In this document: positions 8,302-16,877 of the stretch, one piece after another
Layout of the letters: each line of letters starts with the position of its first letter
Position numbering within the stretch: the stretch's first letter is position 1
Made by a program: the position numbers and the translations under genes
Notes under the pieces: generated by a model
The model's input: the letters and a program-made list of their open reading frames with translations, nothing else
Database searches by the model: none
What the model was told of the DNA's origin: nothing
NCBI RefSeq assembly: GCF_008369065.1
Contig: NZ_VDFC01000017.1
Span: 1-34,798 of the forward strand
Reading direction: 5' to 3'
Source of the DNA: Streptomyces apricus
GTDB lineage: Bacteria; Actinomycetota; Actinomycetes; Streptomycetales; Streptomycetaceae
Length of the DNA: 34,798 nucleotides

Positions 8302-9351
8302 CTACGGGTTCAGCACGACCTTGCCGGCGACCGTGCCGGACTCGGCCAGGCGCATCGCCTCGGCGGCCCGGGCGAGCGGGAGCCGGGCGGCGATCAGGGC
8401 CGTGACCTCGCCGCGCCCGTACGCCGCGAAGACCTGGGTGAGGTCGGCGCGCAGCCGGGCCCGGAACCTGTTCTTCGACAGCGCCCGGCCGGCCCAGACG
8501 TTGAAGAAGGAGGCGCGGCGGCCGTTGGGCAGGGTGTTCCACAGCCAGGTCCGGGCGAGCAGCTTGAGCACGGGCCACTGCTTGGACCCCGTGTCGTCCC
8601 GGGTGGCGGCACTGCCGTAGGAGACGAGCGTGCCGCCGGGCGCGAGGAGCCTCCAGGAGTCGACGATGCCCCGGCCGCCGACGTGGTCGAAGACGGCGTC
8701 CACCCCGTCGGGGGCGAGTTCGCGCACCCGCGCCGCCATGTCCTGGTCGCGGTAGTCGACGGGCAGGACGCCCTGTTCGCGCAGCGCCTCGTGGTGGCGC
8801 GCGGACGCCGTGCCGATCACCCGCACGCCCGCGGCGCGGGCGAGCTGGACGAGGACCGAGCCGACCCCGCCGTTGGCGCCGTGCACCAGGACGGTCCCGC
8901 CCGGGCGGACCCGCGCCGTGCGGTGGAGCATCTGCCAGGCGGTGATGCCGTTGACCACCAGGGTCTCCGCCTCCGCCGCACCGATCCCGGCCGGCACCTC
9001 CACGACGTCCGCCGCGTCGACCAGCACGTGGCTGGCCCAGCCGCCGACCTTGAGCAGGGCCGCCACCCGGGTGCCGGCCAGGCCCGGCTCGACGCCCGCG
9101 CCGACCGCCAGCACCGTCCCGACCAGGTCGTACCCGGGGACGAAGGGGAAGGGCGGCTGGTCGTAGTAGCGCCCCCGGCGCATCTGCTGCTCGGCGAAGG
9201 AGACCCCGGTCGCCTCCATCCGGACCAGGACCTGGCCCGGCCCCGCCACGGGGATCTCGCCGTGACGGACCTGGAGGCCTTCCGGCTCCACCTTGCCCGG
9301 CAGTACGACCTCGACGAGTTCTGCGGCGTTGTCGAGTTCTCCGGCGTTCAT
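8302..9351 (-). CDS. Zinc-independent quinone oxidoreductase-like MDR dehydrogenase
   Basis: A 349-aa medium-chain dehydrogenase/reductase of the NADPH:quinone oxidoreductase branch. The N-terminal GroES-like fold includes GPGQVLVRMEATGVSFAEQQ and VPGYDLVGTVLAVG; the Rossmann domain carries HGANGGVGSVLVQLA, a variant of the AxxGxxG cofactor motif. The structural- and catalytic-zinc cysteines of alcohol dehydrogenases are absent, so NADPH-dependent reduction of quinones or enones is expected; the true substrate is unknown. ATG at 9351 follows a GGAGG at five bases. It is divergent from the TetR gene, and a TetR-type operator covers its -10, so it is probably the regulator's target, perhaps in detoxification of electrophiles. 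Confidence 0.85.
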   Translation of the reverse strand: MNAGELDNAAELVEVVLPGKVEPEGLQVRHGEIPVAGPGQVLVRMEATGVSFAEQQMRRGRYYDQPPFPFVPGYDLVGTVLAVGAGVEPGLAGTRVAALLKVGGWASHVLVDAADVVEVPAGIGAAEAETLVVNGITAWQMLHRTARVRPGGTVLVHGANGGVGSVLVQLARAAGVRVIGTASARHHEALREQGVLPVDYRDQDMAARVRELAPDGVDAVFDHVGGRGIVDSWRLLAPGGTLVSYGSAATRDDTGSKQWPVLKLLARTWLWNTLPNGRRASFFNVWAGRALSKNRFRARLRADLTQVFAAYGRGEVTALIAARLPLARAAEAMRLAESGTVAGKVVLNP

Positions 9352-9414
9352 GACGGCCTCCAGTGCCTTGGTTGTGTGGATCGTTCGCGTCGCGCCTTAT
9401 GGCTGCTTGCGTTC

Positions 9415-9429
9415 GTTAGAAGTTGTAAC
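9415..9429. promoter_or_regulatory. Putative TetR operator, site 1
   Basis: GTTAGAAGTTGTAAC, with GTTA/TAAC ends and wider GCGTT...AACGC arms. It covers the -10 of the oxidoreductase promoter. A related site lies 30 bases away at 9460-9474. Confidence 0.45.
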
Positions 9430-9451
9430 GCATCGCGAAGAGAGGAGTCAA
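9423..9451 (-). promoter_or_regulatory. Promoter of the oxidoreductase gene
   Basis: On the minus strand, TTGACT (9451-9446), a 17-base spacer and TTACAA (9428-9423). This is close to the housekeeping consensus, and the -10 is inside operator site 1. Confidence 0.5.
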
Positions 9452-9459
9452 TAGCGACC

Positions 9460-9474
9460 GTGATAGCCTCTAAC
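9460..9474. promoter_or_regulatory. Putative TetR operator, site 2
   Basis: On the minus strand this reads GTTAGAGGCTATCAC, sharing 10 of 15 positions with site 1 including both ends. It lies between the two divergent genes, nearer the TetR start, and could give autoregulation. Confidence 0.35.
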
Positions 9475-9521
9475 TAAATTGCGGCACCGAGAACGCAGAG
9501 AGCGCGGAGAGGCGGCAGGCC

Positions 9522-10178
9522 ATGGGGGACACGGGTGGCGGGACGCCCCGCGAGCGCTACCGCGCCCAGGTGCGCTCGGAGATCAAGGCGCACGCCTGGG
9601 AGCAGCTCGCCACGGCGGGGGCCTCCGCGCTCTCCCTCAACGCGATCGCCCGGCAGATGGGACTGAGCGGACCCGCGCTGTACCGGTACTTCGCCGGCCG
9701 CGACGAGCTGATCACCGAGCTCGTCCGGGACGCGTACCGCAGCCTCGCCGACACCCTGCGCGCCGCCGGAGCCGCGGGCCCTGACCTGCCCGCACTGGCG
9801 CACGCCCTGCGCGGGTGGGCCCTGCAGGACCCGCAGCGCTACTTCCTCGTCTACGGCACGCCCGTGCCCGGCTACCACGCGCCCGACGACATCACCGCGA
9901 TCGCCCGCGAGATCATGGCGACCCTGCTCGACGCCTGCGCCGCCCTGCCCCCGGGGGGCCCCGCGAGGCCCTTCGACACGCACCTCGCGGAGCACGGGAA
10001 GTGGGCGGACGGCCATCCCGCCGGCCCCGCGACCCTGCACCGCGCCCTCACGTTCTGGACCCGGCTGCACGGTCTGCTCTCCCTCGAACTCGCGGGCCAC
10101 TTCACCGGGATGGGCTTCGACCCCGCCCTGTTCTTCGCCGCCGAGCTGGACGACCTGATCGGGCCGCCGCAGGACTGA
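9522..10178 (+). CDS. TetR/AcrR family transcriptional regulator with WHG-type C-terminal domain
   Basis: A 218-aa one-component repressor. The N-terminal helix-turn-helix is clear (about residues 20-70: ASALSLNAIARQMGLSGPALYRYFAGRDELITELV). The C-terminal ligand domain has the feature that names the TetR_C/WHG group (LRGWALQDPQRYFLVYGTPVPGY and FWTRLHGLLSLELAGHF). ATG at 9522 is preceded by GGAGAGG. It is divergent from the oxidoreductase with which it shares two putative operators, so it probably represses that gene and itself; the inducer is unknown. It is followed by two hairpins. Confidence 0.9.
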   Translation: MGDTGGGTPRERYRAQVRSEIKAHAWEQLATAGASALSLNAIARQMGLSGPALYRYFAGRDELITELVRDAYRSLADTLRAAGAAGPDLPALAHALRGWALQDPQRYFLVYGTPVPGYHAPDDITAIAREIMATLLDACAALPPGGPARPFDTHLAEHGKWADGHPAGPATLHRALTFWTRLHGLLSLELAGHFTGMGFDPALFFAAELDDLIGPPQD

Positions 10179-10188
10179 CCGGCCCCGC

Positions 10189-10230
10189 GGCGTCCCGTCC
10201 GGCGGACGCCGGTCCTGCCCGTTCGGGCAG
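10189..10230 (+). terminator. Tandem hairpins after the TetR gene
   Basis: GGCGTCC...GGACGCC (10189-10210) is followed directly by CTGCCCG-TT-CGGGCAG (10215-10230). Together they are a plausible terminator for the TetR transcript. Confidence 0.45.
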
Positions 10231-10274
10231 ACAGCCGTGCCTCCGTGCCCGCTGTCACGCGGGCGGCGCCCCGC

Positions 10275-10332
10275 TAACGTCGGGCGCGTGAGCACCACGA
10301 CCCGCGCCGGCCTCCGGGAAGTCCGCCCGTGA
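10275..10332 (+). promoter_or_regulatory. Possible leaderless uORF and promoter upstream of the M23 gene
   Basis: TAACGT at 10275-10280 is a good -10, with TGTCAC 16 bases upstream as a weak -35. Transcription would start at about 10287-10288, exactly at a GTG that opens a 14-codon ORF (MSTTTRAGLREVRP). Its TGA stop overlaps the GTG of the M23 gene as GTGA. The arrangement would couple translation of the peptidase to a leaderless leader peptide. Coincidence cannot be excluded. Confidence 0.3.
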
Positions 10333-11501
10333 TCGACGACCGGCCGGACGGGCCAGGGCCGAGCGATCCCCTTACGGGTGAGGCGCGTACGGCCGGCACG
10401 CAGACCACCGCACCAGGAGAACCACCGACGTCAGGGCCAGAGCCGGAGACGGAACCCGCTCCGAAGCGCGTCCGCCGCCGTCCCGGGCCGTTCACGCTGC
10501 TGGTCCTGCCGGGGCTCCTCGCCCTGATGGGGGTGGCCGGCTTCCTGGCGGCGACGGGCGGTCTGTCCGACGCCTGGTCCCAGGGGTCGGACGCCCCGGA
10601 GACCCCCGGGGTGCGGATCGACGCCTCGTACGTGCCCTGGCTCCGCAAGGCGGTCGCGGACTGCACCGTCGTCAAGCCCTCGGTGCTGGCGGCCCAGATC
10701 GACCGGCTCTCCGGCTGGGACGACGACGCCGGGACACTGTCCGGCGAGAAGGGCATCGCCGCGTTCACGGACGCCCGGTGGCGGACCTGGGGCAAGGACG
10801 ACGACGGCAACGGGCGCTCGTCGCCGCGCGATCCGGCCGACGCCATCATGGCGCTCGGCCGGCAGGACTGCTCCCTCGCCGAGGAGGTGACCGACCTCAG
10901 GACCGAGGGCATCGTCAACGGGAACCTGGCCGAGCTCACCCTCGCCGCGTACGCGTCGGGCACGGACGCGGTGCGGAAGGCGGGGCGCGTCCCCGCCGGG
11001 GCCGAGACGTACATCAGCGAGGTCACGTCGCTGGCGGCGCGCTACGGTGCGGTCGACCGGGAGAGTTCCGGGGGCGCCGTGAACCAGGTGCCCGGCGCCG
11101 TGCTGGCGGCGCCCGTGGCGAACCTGACCGTCACCTCGCCCTTCGGATCGCGCCAGCACCCCCTGACCGGGGTGACCAAGCTGCACACCGGGATCGACTT
11201 CGCCTCGCCGCAGGGGTCGCAGGTGTCCGCCGCGTCCAAGGGGCGGGTCGTGTTCGCGGCGATGACCAGCGCGTACGGCAACCGCGTGGTGATCGACCAC
11301 GGCACGATCGACGGCAAGCGCCTGGAGACGACGTACAGCCACCTGCTGTCCCTGCAGGCCTCCGCCGGCCAGGAGGTGGCGGCCGGGACGCCGATCGGGC
11401 TGGTCGGCTCCACCGGCCTGTCCACCGGCCCGCACCTGCACTTCGAGGTGATCCTCGACGGCCACTACACGGACCCGCTGCCCTGGCTGAACCCCAGTTG
11501 A
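10329..11501 (+). CDS. Membrane-anchored M23 family metallopeptidase
   Basis: A 390-aa cell-wall endopeptidase of the lysostaphin/LytM type. A Pro/Glu-rich cytoplasmic N-terminus and an RRRP stop-transfer precede one membrane helix (about residues 51-73). The extracytoplasmic part contains a transglycosylase-like helical region (about 95-240, with DPADAIMALGRQDC but no obvious catalytic glutamate) and a C-terminal LytM domain. The domain's zinc ligands are present: H286 and D290 in LHTGIDFA and H371 in HLHFE, with H369 as the partner catalytic histidine. It should cleave peptidoglycan cross-bridges. The GTG start at 10329 has only a weak Shine-Dalgarno (GGGAAG), and its GTGA overlap with an upstream mini-ORF suggests coupled translation. 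It is convergent with the HxlR gene. Confidence 0.88.
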   Translation: MIDDRPDGPGPSDPLTGEARTAGTQTTAPGEPPTSGPEPETEPAPKRVRRRPGPFTLLVLPGLLALMGVAGFLAATGGLSDAWSQGSDAPETPGVRIDASYVPWLRKAVADCTVVKPSVLAAQIDRLSGWDDDAGTLSGEKGIAAFTDARWRTWGKDDDGNGRSSPRDPADAIMALGRQDCSLAEEVTDLRTEGIVNGNLAELTLAAYASGTDAVRKAGRVPAGAETYISEVTSLAARYGAVDRESSGGAVNQVPGAVLAAPVANLTVTSPFGSRQHPLTGVTKLHTGIDFASPQGSQVSAASKGRVVFAAMTSAYGNRVVIDHGTIDGKRLETTYSHLLSLQASAGQEVAAGTPIGLVGSTGLSTGPHLHFEVILDGHYTDPLPWLNPS

Positions 11502-11554
11502 ACACCGGCGACCGAACCCCGGCGGCCGAACCCCGGCGGCCGGACCGCGGGCGC

Positions 11555-11935
11555 TCAGGTGCCGAAGCGGCGGCGGGAGGCCTCGATGTGCCCGAGGTAG
11601 CGGTGCGTCCAGTCGCACATCCCGTCGACCGTCCTCTTCAGCGCCTGCCCCGGCTCGGTGAGGGTGTACTCGACCCGCGGCGGCACGGTGGGGTGCACCT
11701 CCCGCTCGACCAGGGCGTTGCGCTCCAGCATGCGCAGGTTCTGGGTGAGCATCTTGTGGCTGATGCCCTCGATCTCGTTGCGCAGCTCGCTGAAGCGCAG
11801 GGTGCGCTCCCCCAGGGTCTCGATGATCAGCAGCGCCCACTTGTTGGCGATGTCCGAGAAGAGCTCACGGGCGAGCGAGTCCGCGCGGGTCAGGTCGGCG
11901 TCCTCGGGCGAGCCGCTGTACTGCTTGGTCACCAT
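11555..11935 (-). CDS. HxlR family winged-helix regulator
   Basis: A 126-aa MarR-like winged-helix protein of the HxlR group. The block from DIANKWALLIIETLGERTLRFSEL through EGISHKMLTQNLRMLERNALVEREVHPTVPPRVEYTLTE is the family core: helix-turn-helix followed by the wing. The usual N-terminal cysteine of redox-sensing HxlR proteins is absent (the only cysteine is C-terminal, in GMCDWTHRY), so the signal is unlikely to be a simple thiol switch at that position. ATG at 11935 follows GGAGG at six to ten bases. It is divergent from the RidA-like gene, its likely target. Confidence 0.9.
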   Translation of the reverse strand: MVTKQYSGSPEDADLTRADSLARELFSDIANKWALLIIETLGERTLRFSELRNEIEGISHKMLTQNLRMLERNALVEREVHPTVPPRVEYTLTEPGQALKRTVDGMCDWTHRYLGHIEASRRRFGT

Positions 11936-11956
11936 GAGGTTCCTCCGTCACCGAAA

Positions 11957-11983
11957 AGTGCGTTCTTCCATGTCAGCGCACAC
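11957..11983. promoter_or_regulatory. Putative HxlR operator between hxlR-like and ridA-like genes
   Basis: Inverted repeat GTGCG (11958-11962) ... CGCAC (11977-11981), with flanking A/T giving AGTGCG and CGCACACT. It lies in the 118-base divergent spacer, where an HxlR protein would be expected to bind. No stronger candidate was seen. Confidence 0.3.
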
Positions 11984-12053
11984 TCTCCTACGGTTCTCCA
12001 GTAACCACAAGAGAGCGGGTCCGGGTCGGACCCGCCCGAGGAGGAGGCGCGCC

Positions 12054-12461
12054 ATGGCCATCACCCTGCTGGACCCCGAGGGACTGCCGAAGATCGACGT
12101 CTACCGCCAGGTGTCCGTCGCGACCGGGTCGCGGCTCGTGTTCGTGGCCGGCCAGGTCTCCTGGGACGCGGACGGGGCCACGGTCGGCGAGGGCGACCTC
12201 GCCGCACAGGTCGAGCGGGCCTACCTGAACGTGGGCACCGCCCTGGCCGCGGCCGGCGGGTCGTTCGCGGACGTGGTCAAGCTGACCGCGTACGTCGTCG
12301 ACTGGACCCCGGACAAGATGCCGCTGGTCCTGGAGGGCATCGCGCGGGCGGCCGCGGAACTCGGGATCACACCGGTGGCGCCGGCGTCGCTGATCGGGGT
12401 GGCGGCGCTCGACGTGCCCGAGCACCTGGTCGAGGTCGAGGCGACCGCGGTCCTGGACTGA
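12054..12461 (+). CDS. RidA/YjgF family protein, non-canonical (no active-site Arg)
   Basis: A 135-aa member of the Rid family, which forms trimers. Canonical RidA hydrolyses reactive enamines and imines formed by PLP enzymes. The family fold is clear (SRLVFVAGQVSWDADG, QVERAYLNVGTALAAAGGSFADVVKLTAYVVD, PAS...VEVEATAVL). Aligned without gaps to the E. coli RidA block PARSCVEVARLP, the substrate-carboxylate-binding arginine is replaced by S112 here, so imine deaminase activity is doubtful and it probably belongs to one of the other Rid subgroups. ATG at 12054 follows GGAGGAGG. It is divergent from and probably controlled by the HxlR regulator. Confidence 0.88.
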   Translation: MAITLLDPEGLPKIDVYRQVSVATGSRLVFVAGQVSWDADGATVGEGDLAAQVERAYLNVGTALAAAGGSFADVVKLTAYVVDWTPDKMPLVLEGIARAAAELGITPVAPASLIGVAALDVPEHLVEVEATAVLD

Positions 12462-12463
12462 GT

Positions 12464-12479
12464 CATCCCGTCCGGGATG
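12464..12479 (+). terminator. Short hairpin after the RidA-like gene
   Basis: CATCCCG-TC-CGGGATG, immediately followed by a CTCTTT tract. It starts two bases after the ridA-like stop and just ahead of the argG promoter, so it should insulate the two genes. The 2-base loop makes the stem shorter in practice. Confidence 0.4.
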
Positions 12480-12484
12480 CCTCT

Positions 12485-13974
<1,490 letters not shown>

Positions 13975-13994
13975 CACCGCCCCGCGGGGCGGTG
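13975..13994 (+). terminator. Hairpin directly after argG stop
   Basis: CACCGCCCC-GC-GGGGCGGTG, a perfect stem beginning at the base after the argG TGA. It is the first of two consecutive terminator-like structures. Confidence 0.55.
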
Positions 13995-13999
13995 GGGCG

Positions 14000-14052
14000 A
14001 CGACGGGAGGGCGGGCCCGGTGCTGACGGCGCCGGGCCCGCCCTCCCGTCGT
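14000..14052. terminator. Strong bidirectional terminator between argG and the HTH_42 gene
   Basis: A perfect 21-bp GC-rich stem with an 11-base loop (arms 14000-14020 and 14032-14052). It ends 20 bases before the stop of the convergent gene at 14072, so it probably serves both transcripts. Confidence 0.75.
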
Positions 14053-14071
14053 GGGAGACCGGCCGCCCCGC

Positions 14072-15187
14072 TCAGAGGGGCGCGGCGATCCGGACGCGGC
14101 CGCCGCCCTCGTCCGACGCGTCGGACGTGTCGGAGAGGAACAGGGCCAGTTCCCGCCCCTCCTCGGCGACGGCGGTGCGGTCGGTCCGGGAGAGGTCCCG
14201 CAGCGGGGCGACCGTCACCGTGCCGTCCTCGACGGTCCAGGTCGCGGCGACCCTGCCGTCGACGAGGACGACCCGCTCACCGGCGACCGACAGCCCGCGG
14301 TGCGCGTCGTCGACGATCCGGCCGCGGTCCTGGTAGCCGAGGATCGCGTTGTCGAACGCCGGCAGGAACCGTACCGGTGCCGGTGTGCCGGGATCCGGCC
14401 GCGGCGCGTCGGGCAGGTCGAGCAGTTCCCGCCCCCGCTCGTCGCGGAAGGAGACGAGCTCCTCCCGTACGGCCGCGACCGCGGCGGGCAGGCCCGCGAG
14501 ACCACACCAGGCGCGCAGGTCGGCCGAGGCGGCGGGCCCGAACGCGGCCAGATAGCGCCGGACCAGCGCCCGGCCGACCGGATCGGCGCCGTCCGGAGCC
14601 GGCGGATCGGCCTCGCGCCCCAGCCACGAGGAGAACAGGGCGTTGCGCACGCCCGCTTTCGTGCGCCACAGCCCGCGCGGGGGCAGCTGCACCATCGGCA
14701 CGAGTGCGGCGACCAGCATCTCGCCGAGCGGCCGCGGTCCCGCGTCCGGCCAGCGATCGGCGACCGCCCGCGCCAGTTCGCCCATGGAGCGCGGCTCGCC
14801 GTCGGCCATGACCGCCCGCCCCGCCGCCGCGAGCTCCTCCAGGTCCACCCCGGCGAGCTCGCGGCGGTAGGTCCCCAGGACCCGCTGGCGCAGCATGGGT
14901 GCGTGACGGGCCCGCCACGCCAGCGCGTCCTCGGCGGTGACCAGGTGGACGGTGCGGCGCATGAGATGGGTCCGCACCACCCGCCGTCCGGTGAGCAGGT
15001 CCGACAGTTCCCCCGGGTCGAACGCGCGCAGCCGGGACCACAGGCCGGTGAACGGTTCCTGCGGTTCCTGCGCCTGCAGGCCGCCGAGGTGCGCGACGGC
15101 GTCGGCCGCCGGCAGGTCGGCGCGGTCGAGCAGCAGCTGCCGGGCCAGTGTCGCGCGGTTGAGGGCCCTCGTTCCGAGCACGGTCAT
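14072..15187 (-). CDS. HTH_42 winged-helix protein, AlkZ-like DNA glycosylase candidate
   Basis: A 371-aa protein of the HTH_42 (PF06224) superfamily, made of tandem winged-helix domains and a beta barrel. Members include AlkZ, a DNA glycosylase that removes bulky alkylated bases and unhooks interstrand crosslinks. The motif GLQAQEPQEPFTGLW places Q38-A-Q40 where AlkZ has its catalytic Q-x-Q (Q37 and Q39, from memory), and the second conserved helix reads VRTHLMRRTVHLVTAEDA. Later blocks are LFSSWLGREA, RRYLAAFGPAASADLRAWCGL and FLPAFDNAILGYQDR. ATG at 15187 lies five bases after the DinB stop, so the two are co-transcribed and translationally coupled. Generic annotation would be winged helix DNA-binding domain protein; glycosylase activity is inferred. 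Confidence 0.85.
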   Translation of the reverse strand: MTVLGTRALNRATLARQLLLDRADLPAADAVAHLGGLQAQEPQEPFTGLWSRLRAFDPGELSDLLTGRRVVRTHLMRRTVHLVTAEDALAWRARHAPMLRQRVLGTYRRELAGVDLEELAAAGRAVMADGEPRSMGELARAVADRWPDAGPRPLGEMLVAALVPMVQLPPRGLWRTKAGVRNALFSSWLGREADPPAPDGADPVGRALVRRYLAAFGPAASADLRAWCGLAGLPAAVAAVREELVSFRDERGRELLDLPDAPRPDPGTPAPVRFLPAFDNAILGYQDRGRIVDDAHRGLSVAGERVVLVDGRVAATWTVEDGTVTVAPLRDLSRTDRTAVAEEGRELALFLSDTSDASDEGGGRVRIAAPL

Positions 15188-15192
15188 GGCGC

Positions 15193-15774
15193 TCAGGTCG
15201 CCTTGTGGCCGTCGAGCGTCTCGCGCAGGATGTCCGCGTGCCCGGCGTGCTGCGCGGTCTCGGCGATGACGTGCAGGAGCACCCGGCGCGCGCTGCGCTC
15301 CGCGCCCGGTTCGTGCCAGGGTGCCTGCGGGAGCGGGTGCGTGACCGACAGGTCGGGGAGGGCGGCGACGATCTCCTCGGTCCGCGCCGCGACCTGCTCG
15401 TACCGCTTCAGGACGCCGGCCAGGGTCTCGCCGGGCAGCATGCGGAAGTTCTCCTGGTGGTCGATCATCCACTGCGGGATCTCGCGGGCGGTGCCGGCCT
15501 CGAAGTCGGCCCAGGTGACACCGTCGGGCAGGTCGTACGACATCGCCGACGGGCCGTCGAGCACGAAGCGCAGCCGGCCCTCCTCGACGGCCGCGACGTG
15601 CTTGACCAGTCCGCCCGGGCTCAGCGCGCTGACCGTCGGGGCCGTGCCGGCCTGCTCGTCGTCGAGTCCGCGGGTGGTGGCGGTCAGGGCGGAGCGGGCG
15701 GCCGCGAGCGCGGCGAGGAGCTCGGTCCGCTCGGCGTCCGGGGCGGGCCGGGGCGGCGTGGTCGGGACGTTCAT
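15193..15774 (-). CDS. DinB family protein (DUF664-like)
   Basis: A 193-aa four-helix-bundle protein of the DinB/YfiT superfamily, whose members bind a divalent metal through three histidines and act in thiol transfer or stress responses. Candidate metal ligands are the His of LVKHVAAVEEGRL and the pair in HVIAETAQHAGHADILRE near the C-terminus. ATG at 15774 with GGAAGGA about ten bases upstream is the start; an open extension to 15855 is Ser/Gly/Thr-rich and looks non-coding. It is first in an operon with the HTH_42 gene and divergent from a WYL regulator, a pairing common in streptomycetes. The thiol cofactor there is mycothiol, but the substrate is unknown. Confidence 0.85.
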   Translation of the reverse strand: MNVPTTPPRPAPDAERTELLAALAAARSALTATTRGLDDEQAGTAPTVSALSPGGLVKHVAAVEEGRLRFVLDGPSAMSYDLPDGVTWADFEAGTAREIPQWMIDHQENFRMLPGETLAGVLKRYEQVAARTEEIVAALPDLSVTHPLPQAPWHEPGAERSARRVLLHVIAETAQHAGHADILRETLDGHKAT

Positions 15775-15855
15775 GGTGATCGGGTCCTTCCGGTCGTTGC
15801 TGCTCTTGCTGCGGGTACCAGTGGTGCCGGTGCCGCCGGTGCTGCTGTCGGACAC

Positions 15856-15894
15856 AGGACGACCGTCTCAGGGGATGCGGTCAGGTCGTGTCCT
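15856..15894. promoter_or_regulatory. Putative operator between dinB-like and WYL genes
   Basis: AGGACGACC (15856-15864) is mirrored by GGTCGTGTCCT (15884-15894), with two extra bases in the right arm. It sits in the divergent spacer close to the regulator's start. WYL/YafY regulators usually act at such shared promoters. Confidence 0.3.
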
Positions 15895-15916
15895 CTTCTC
15901 GGGGCACGATGGGTTC

Positions 15917-16834
15917 ATGCCGAAGACATCCGCACGACTGCTGTCGCTGCTCTCGCTGCTCCAGGCGCGCCGGGACTGGCCCGGGGCGCTGCTGGCCGAG
16001 CGCCTCGACGTCAGTGCGCGCACCGTGCGCCGCGACGTCGACCGCCTGCGCGAGCTCGGCTATCCGGTCGTGGCGTTCAAGGGACCCGACGGCGGGTACC
16101 GCCTCGACGCCGGTACGCGGCTGCCGCCGCTGCTGTTCGACGACGAGCAGGCCGTCGCCCTCGCCGTCGCCCTGCAGACCGCCGCCGCCAGCGGGGCCGG
16201 TATCGGGGAGGCGGCGGCGCGCGCGCTGACCACCGTGCGCCAGGTCATGCCCGCCCGGCTGCGCCACCGGACGGAGACCCTGCGGGTGACCGTCGTCGAG
16301 CGGCCGGCGGCGCAGCCGCAGGCCGACAGCGAGGTGCTCATGGCGCTCGGCGCCGCCGTCCACGCCCGGGAGGAGCTGCGCTTCGACTACGCCCCGGCCT
16401 TTCCGCCCGGAGCGGGCGCCGGCGGTCCCGCCGCGCCGCCGCCCCGCCGGGTCCAGCCCCATCACCTGGTCACCTGGGGCGGGCGCTGGTACCTCGTGGC
16501 CTGGGACCTGGACCGGGAGGACTGGCGGACCTTCCGCGCCGACCGGATGACCCCGCGCGTCCCCACGGGGCCCCGTTTCACACCGCGCGAGGTGCCCGGT
16601 GGCGACGTGGCGGCGTTCGTGGCGGCCAGGTTCCGCGGCGCGGACGGCTCGGGCGGTGCCGGTGCCGGAGCCGGCAACGGCACCGGACCCGGCCCCGCCG
16701 ACTGGCCCTGTCGCGGTCAGGTGGTCCTCGGCCTGCCGGCCGCCGCCGTCGCCCCCTACGCGCAGGACGGTGTCGTCGAGGAACTCGGCCCGGACCGCTG
16801 CCGACTGACCACGGGCGCGTGGTCCTGGACGGCC
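15917..16834 (+). pseudogene. WYL-domain (YafY-type) regulator, 3' truncated
   Basis: A DeoR-type helix-turn-helix (residues 1-60: LLSLLQARRDWPGALLAERLDVSARTVRRDVDRLRELGYPV), a linker, and a WYL domain whose signature is seen at VTWGGRWYLVAWDLDREDWRTFRADRM. The C-terminal WCX domain begins (GQVVLGLPAAAVAPYAQDGVVEELG) but homology stops after GAWSWTA at codon 306, where the family normally continues about 25-30 residues. From 16835 the sequence is the leader of the GH87 gene. The frame has no stop there and runs out of frame through the next gene to 17431, which would give a 504-aa product with a meaningless tail. I judge this a 3'-truncated gene. ATG at 15917; it was probably autoregulated and controlled the divergent dinB operon. 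Confidence 0.7.
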
Positions 16835-16877
16835 CCCACCCCCTCTCCCCCACGGGACAACCGAACAGAGGATCCCC

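Noticed and set aside
8173..9477. 434-codon plus-strand frame opposite the oxidoreductase
   Set aside because: Shadow of the MDR gene, which has a clear cofactor fold and ribosome site; the product is Gly/Arg/Asp-rich and unrecognisable.
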